From contig JADFLK010000058.1 of NCBI GenBank assembly GCA_022564455.1, positions 1 to 9,237 of the forward strand: a stretch of 9,237 nt of DNA, in the 5' to 3' direction. This stretch comes from Bacteroidota bacterium (GTDB lineage: Bacteria; Bacteroidota; Rhodothermia; Rhodothermales; Rubricoccaceae). The position numbers and the translations under genes are program-made. The notes beneath the pieces were generated by a model that was given only the letters and a program-made list of their open reading frames with translations, had not been told where the DNA came from and searched no databases. Positions 7,001 through 9,237 of this stretch are shown here, piece by piece; positions within the stretch are counted from its first letter, which is position 1, and each line of letters begins with the position of its first letter.

Positions 7001-8395
7001 ATGAAAAACCAGTACTTCGGTGACATCAATGACTACCGCAAGTATGGACTGCTACGCGCGCTTCAATCAGGCGGAGCGCACAGGCTACTTGTGGCGTGGA
7101 TGCTCACGGCGGACGATAGAAGTACGGATGGCGATTTCCGTTTGTATTTGCAACAGCCAAAGAAGTGGCAACAGTTTGACCCTGAGCTCTACTCGGGTCT
7201 TTCGGCTCTCCTTCAAGCGGATGTCAAGCCGAAAGTCTCGCTCATCGAGAATTCCAGCCTACTGCCTTGCTCGTCGTACTACTCGGAACCGGTGCCGGAC
7301 GCCCGCGAAGATCGGGATCGGTGGCTACAGGGCTTGCTCCGTGCTGCCTCTGGTGTGGATCTGGTATTTCTGGATCCAGACAACGGAATCGAGGTTGCCT
7401 CAAAACCCGTCGGGCGCAAGGGCTCCTCGAAGTACATCACGTGGGAAGAGATCAATGCGGTTTGGGACATGGGATGCTCGCTACTCATCTACCAGCATTT
7501 CCGCCGAGAACGTCGCGCTCCCTTCATTGCGCGTATGATATCGGAGCTACAGCAGCGTACAGGCGCAGCATTCACGGAGGCATTCCGCACGCCTCATGTC
7601 CTATTCCTACTTGTAACTCAGGCCCGGCACGAAGCCCGTTTTCGAGAGGCTATCGCTGGCGCTTTCGTGCGCTGGAAGGGTCAGGTTGAAGTCACAGGGG
7701 GATTTGCTACGACGGTGGTCCCGCGGACCACATTGACCGCAACTAAGGAGCCCACTGCTCGCTGCCCGTCCCAACCATTGGATCTGAACAAGGGATACCC
7801 GGCAATTAGTGTCGAGTCGAGATCAGGATCGGAGCCATTCCACATGGGTGGGCAACCGCTTACCGCCAACGTGCTCGACTTCTGGCGCTGGTCGGCTTCG
7901 GACCTCGTGAGCAACGCCACCCGCGGTATTCTGGCCGAGTACATCGTGGCTCACGCACTCGGATTGGCAACAGGCGTACGTGCGCAGTGGGATGCCTACG
8001 ATCTGGTTTCGAAATCCGGGCTGAAGGTCGAGGTAAAGTCGTCGGCCTACCTCCAGACGTGGTTCCACAGGGAGCTCTCCACGATCGGCTTCGGCATTCG
8101 CCCGACGTTCGCGTGGAATGCTGATACGAACGAGTTGGCGTCCGAGCGGAGGCGGCAGGCCGATGTGTACGTGTTCTGCGTACTGGCGCATAAGGACAAA
8201 ACGAGCGTGGACCCACTCGATCTGGATCAGTGGGTGTTCTACGTGCTTCCAACGGCGGTGCTCGACGAGCGATGCCCGACCCAGAAACACATCAGCTTGT
8301 TAGGCCTCCTCCGCCTCGATCCGGTGAAGACGGACTTCAACGGTCTGGCGTCGGCAATCTCCTCATTCAAGCCCTCATCCAATACGGCCGGTTAA
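7001..8395 (+). CDS. Fusion: methyltransferase-like N-terminal domain + PD-(D/E)XK nuclease-like domain
   Basis: This 464-residue protein has no signal peptide or membrane segment and is predicted cytoplasmic. N-terminal domain, about 1-235: it opens with YFGDINDYRKYGLLRALQ, has a strand ending 'LVFLDPDNGIE' (DPDNG at 125-129), a basic loop GRKGSSKYI (138-146), the strand LLIYQHFRRE (161-170), and a closing strand pair around HVLFLLVTQARHE. The Asp-Pro at a strand end recalls motif IV of Rossmann methyltransferases (DPPY in RlmJ, DPFG in three-Cys-motif partner proteins), and the opening recalls RlmJ's AGNxADVLKH; this assignment is inference. No glycine-rich motif I is evident. Residues 236-283 are a low-complexity linker. 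C-terminal domain, about 284-455: RGILAEYIVAHALG (E313), WDAYDL (D331, D334) and LKVEVKSSAYLQTW (E344, K346) give the Glu, Asp, Glu-x-Lys set of a PD-(D/E)XK nuclease core. Possible roles are a single-chain modification/restriction enzyme, another nucleic-acid defence enzyme, or a repair nuclease. Confidence 0.85.
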   Translation: MKNQYFGDINDYRKYGLLRALQSGGAHRLLVAWMLTADDRSTDGDFRLYLQQPKKWQQFDPELYSGLSALLQADVKPKVSLIENSSLLPCSSYYSEPVPDAREDRDRWLQGLLRAASGVDLVFLDPDNGIEVASKPVGRKGSSKYITWEEINAVWDMGCSLLIYQHFRRERRAPFIARMISELQQRTGAAFTEAFRTPHVLFLLVTQARHEARFREAIAGAFVRWKGQVEVTGGFATTVVPRTTLTATKEPTARCPSQPLDLNKGYPAISVESRSGSEPFHMGGQPLTANVLDFWRWSASDLVSNATRGILAEYIVAHALGLATGVRAQWDAYDLVSKSGLKVEVKSSAYLQTWFHRELSTIGFGIRPTFAWNADTNELASERRRQADVYVFCVLAHKDKTSVDPLDLDQWVFYVLPTAVLDERCPTQKHISLLGLLRLDPVKTDFNGLASAISSFKPSSNTAG

Positions 8396-8431
8396 CCTTC
8401 GCTTGGGCCCCGTCAGCGCCAATTTTCCGGC

Positions 8432-8451
8432 AATCGTTCAGGAACGATTTT
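8432..8451 (+). terminator. Candidate terminator hairpin after the fusion gene
   Basis: AATCGTT, a four-base CAGG loop, then AACGATT form a perfect seven-base-pair stem that runs into four T residues (8448-8451, two of them in the stem). It lies 36 bases past the fusion gene stop, between two converging genes. The stem is AT-rich and the T tract short, so termination strength is uncertain. On the minus strand no T run follows the stem, so it would serve the plus-strand gene only. Confidence 0.4.
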
Positions 8452-8458
8452 CGTGGCC

Positions 8459-8851
8459 TCATGTCATCTCGCGCAACCCAAACTGCTCCACAAACGGAGC
8501 AAAGTCCCGGTCGGAGAAGAGGAGCGCGTGACCCTCTTCGATGCAGAACGTCGCGATGATGACGTCGGCAGTTTTGCGGATCGTGATGCCCTGCTTACGC
8601 AACGTCCTGAAATATTCGGCGCTTTGCACGGCCTTCCTCACGCCAAGCATGTCGAAGATCACAAGGGACAAGAGAAGCTGTTTGGCCTGTTTATAGTCAG
8701 CGTCCTTCCGAAACCCTTGAAGTACCTCCGTCAGGATGAGATCGCCGATTCCAAGCGGCTCCACGCCCAGCAGGGAGTCCAGTTTGGATGTTTGGGGCGT
8801 ATCCACTCCGTTGAAGTAATCAACCCAGACGCTTGAATCGACCAGGATCAT
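8459..8851 (-). CDS. vapC: VapC-type PIN-domain ribonuclease toxin
   Basis: This 130-residue single PIN domain is the usual length for VapC. The acidic metal-binding residues are all present: D5 in MILVDSSVWVDYF, E42 in LILTEVLQGF, D96 in KTADVIIATF and D114 (with D116) in LLFSDRDFAPF. VapC toxins are Mg2+-dependent endoribonucleases that cut tRNA or rRNA and stop growth when their antitoxin is degraded; the RNA target of this one cannot be read from sequence. Its ATG overlaps the stop of the upstream antitoxin gene (shared ATGA at 8851-8848), the standard coupled arrangement. All catalytic residues are intact and nothing suggests decay. Confidence 0.95.
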   Translation of the reverse strand: MILVDSSVWVDYFNGVDTPQTSKLDSLLGVEPLGIGDLILTEVLQGFRKDADYKQAKQLLLSLVIFDMLGVRKAVQSAEYFRTLRKQGITIRKTADVIIATFCIEEGHALLFSDRDFAPFVEQFGLREMT

Positions 8852-9042
8852 AGATCTGTTCGCATCGCATCAAGGTCGCCGTCCCAGTCCAGTTTGCCAC
8901 GGAAGGACTTGATGTGCTCTTGCTTCTTGAGGCGCAGGAGCGTCTGAAGGCCCAACTCGACGGCCTCGCGCTTGGTCTTGAGCCCGGTGGCGTTCAAGAC
9001 GTTCTGCATGAGGGCATCATCAATGACGATATTGGTTCTCAT
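8848..9042 (-). CDS. vapB: VapB-family antitoxin
   Basis: This 64-residue protein starts at the ATG at 9042-9040. It opens with the DNA-binding strand and helices MRTNIVIDDALMQNVLNATG followed by LKTKREAVELGLQTLLRLKK. The C-terminal toxin-binding tail (FRGKLDWDGDLDAMRTDL) has the Gly-Lys-Leu-x-Trp-x-Gly-Asp-Leu-Asp pattern common in this VapB family (the MRTNIVIDDxL type). A longer reading from a GTG at 9087 adds 15 residues from inside the operator and is rejected. VapB neutralises VapC and, with it, represses the shared promoter. It is co-translated with vapC through the ATGA overlap. No clear ribosome-binding site precedes it. Confidence 0.95.
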   Translation of the reverse strand: MRTNIVIDDALMQNVLNATGLKTKREAVELGLQTLLRLKKQEHIKSFRGKLDWDGDLDAMRTDL

Positions 9043-9058
9043 GAGTTCAAAGGGATGT

Positions 9059-9090
9059 GATGTGTACGATCGTCCTATCTTATACACATC
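9059..9090 (-). promoter_or_regulatory. Inverted-repeat operator and -10 element of vapBC
   Basis: GATGTGTA at 9059-9066 and its exact complement TACACATC at 9083-9090 flank 16 bases, forming a 32-base operator-like palindrome 17 bases upstream of vapB. GATGT is also directly repeated at 9054-9063. On the minus strand a TATAAG -10-like element (9084-9079) overlaps the distal arm, so protein bound there would block the promoter, as expected for VapBC self-repression. No good -35 match is visible. The half-site spacing, 24 bases centre to centre, is about two helical turns. Confidence 0.55.
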
Positions 9091-9158
9091 GTGAAAGATG
9101 GTTCCTGAGCGACGAAGATCCGGATTTACTCAAAGAGGCAGGCATTCAGCCTGGGTAA
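9060..9158 (+). pseudogene. Possible hicA remnant (C-terminal codons only)
   Basis: An open frame ends with DLLKEAGIQPG and a TAA at 9156-9158, five bases before the hicB start. In one common hicAB class, HicA toxins end in a helix followed by 'AGI.P', directly upstream of a HicB whose start looks like the one here. The roughly 60-75 residues expected before this helix, with the double-stranded-RNA-binding-like fold and the active-site His, are absent: the frame begins at ATG 9060 inside the vapBC operator and reads MCTIVLSYTHRERWFLSDED, which does not resemble HicA. It is read as a hicA stump left by recombination; a chance resemblance cannot be excluded. Confidence 0.35.
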
Positions 9159-9163
9159 CTACT

Positions 9164-9237
9164 ATGCTCAACTACAAGGGATATTCCGGACACGTAGAGT
9201 TTGACGGCGAGGCAGGCCTGATCCACGGGGAGGTTCT
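9164..9237 (+). CDS. hicB: HicB-family antitoxin, cut by the right edge
   Basis: Twenty-four codons are visible (MLNYKGYSGHVEFDGEAGLI, then HGEV). This is the characteristic opening of HicB-family antitoxins, a partial RNase-H-like fold (Tyr-Lys-Gly-Tyr, then VEFD-x-E-x-Gly-x-x-x-Gly-x-V). HicB normally neutralises the mRNA-cleaving HicA toxin and often represses the locus through a C-terminal DNA-binding domain, which lies outside the window. It runs divergently from vapBC. Only a putative hicA stump precedes it, so this hicB may be an orphan antitoxin. Confidence 0.85.
   Translation, partial: MLNYKGYSGHVEFDGEAGLIHGEV

Noticed and set aside
7823..8290. Minus-strand frame of 155 codons over the nuclease-like domain
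   Set aside because: It is the shadow of the PD-(D/E)XK domain, whose catalytic motifs are clear on the plus strand.
9043..9087. Longer vapB start (GTG at 9087)
   Set aside because: It starts inside the inverted-repeat operator, and MRTNIVIDD at 9042 is the normal family start.

Overview
The window is about 58-60% GC by eye and probably comes from a high-GC member of the Bacteroidota/Rhodothermota side of the tree (Rhodothermales-like). This rests on a type IX secretion C-terminal sorting domain with the 'YPNPFNPST' signature, an FG-GAP/VCBS surface protein, a DUF5916/CBM9 outer-membrane-type protein and an Asp-box lipoprotein. It is an inference from gene content; there is no rRNA or marker gene in view.

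Layout. (1) 1-113: possible C-terminal tail of a gene entering from the left. (2) 134-2346: a secreted CBM9-like/DUF5916 protein broken by a single -1 frameshift in a T run at 1955-1958; restoring one T rebuilds a 737-residue protein. (3) 2419-3702: three small plus-strand genes: a lipocalin-like hypothetical, a DUF3224 protein and a DUF6483-like protein, the last two overlapping by 4 bases. (4) 3769-5724, minus strand: a 651-residue secreted protein with seven FG-GAP-type calcium-loop repeats and a type IX sorting domain. (5) 5927-6991, plus strand: a lipoprotein with six Asp-boxes (predicted six-bladed propeller), divergent from gene 4. (6) 7001-8395, nine bases downstream: a 464-residue two-domain protein with a Rossmann/methyltransferase-like N-terminal half ('DPDNG') and a C-terminal PD-(D/E)XK nuclease-like half ('VEVKSS'). 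(7) 8459-9042, minus strand: a VapBC toxin-antitoxin pair with an 8+8 base inverted-repeat operator at 9059-9090. (8) 9164-edge, plus strand: the first 24 codons of a HicB-family antitoxin, preceded five bases upstream by what looks like the last codons of a hicA toxin gene whose body is missing.

The left two thirds reads as ordinary envelope and secreted-protein content. The right third (7001 to the edge) has an accessory or defence-like character: a methyltransferase-like/nuclease fusion, VapBC, and a hicAB locus apparently truncated next to the vapBC promoter. The best candidate for something undescribed is the fusion at 7001-8395. Its domain order recalls single-chain restriction-modification enzymes, but its N-terminal half lacks the canonical methyltransferase motifs, so its role is open. 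No CRISPR array, tRNA, rRNA, insertion sequence or transposase was seen. No stretch over 300 bases is without a gene.
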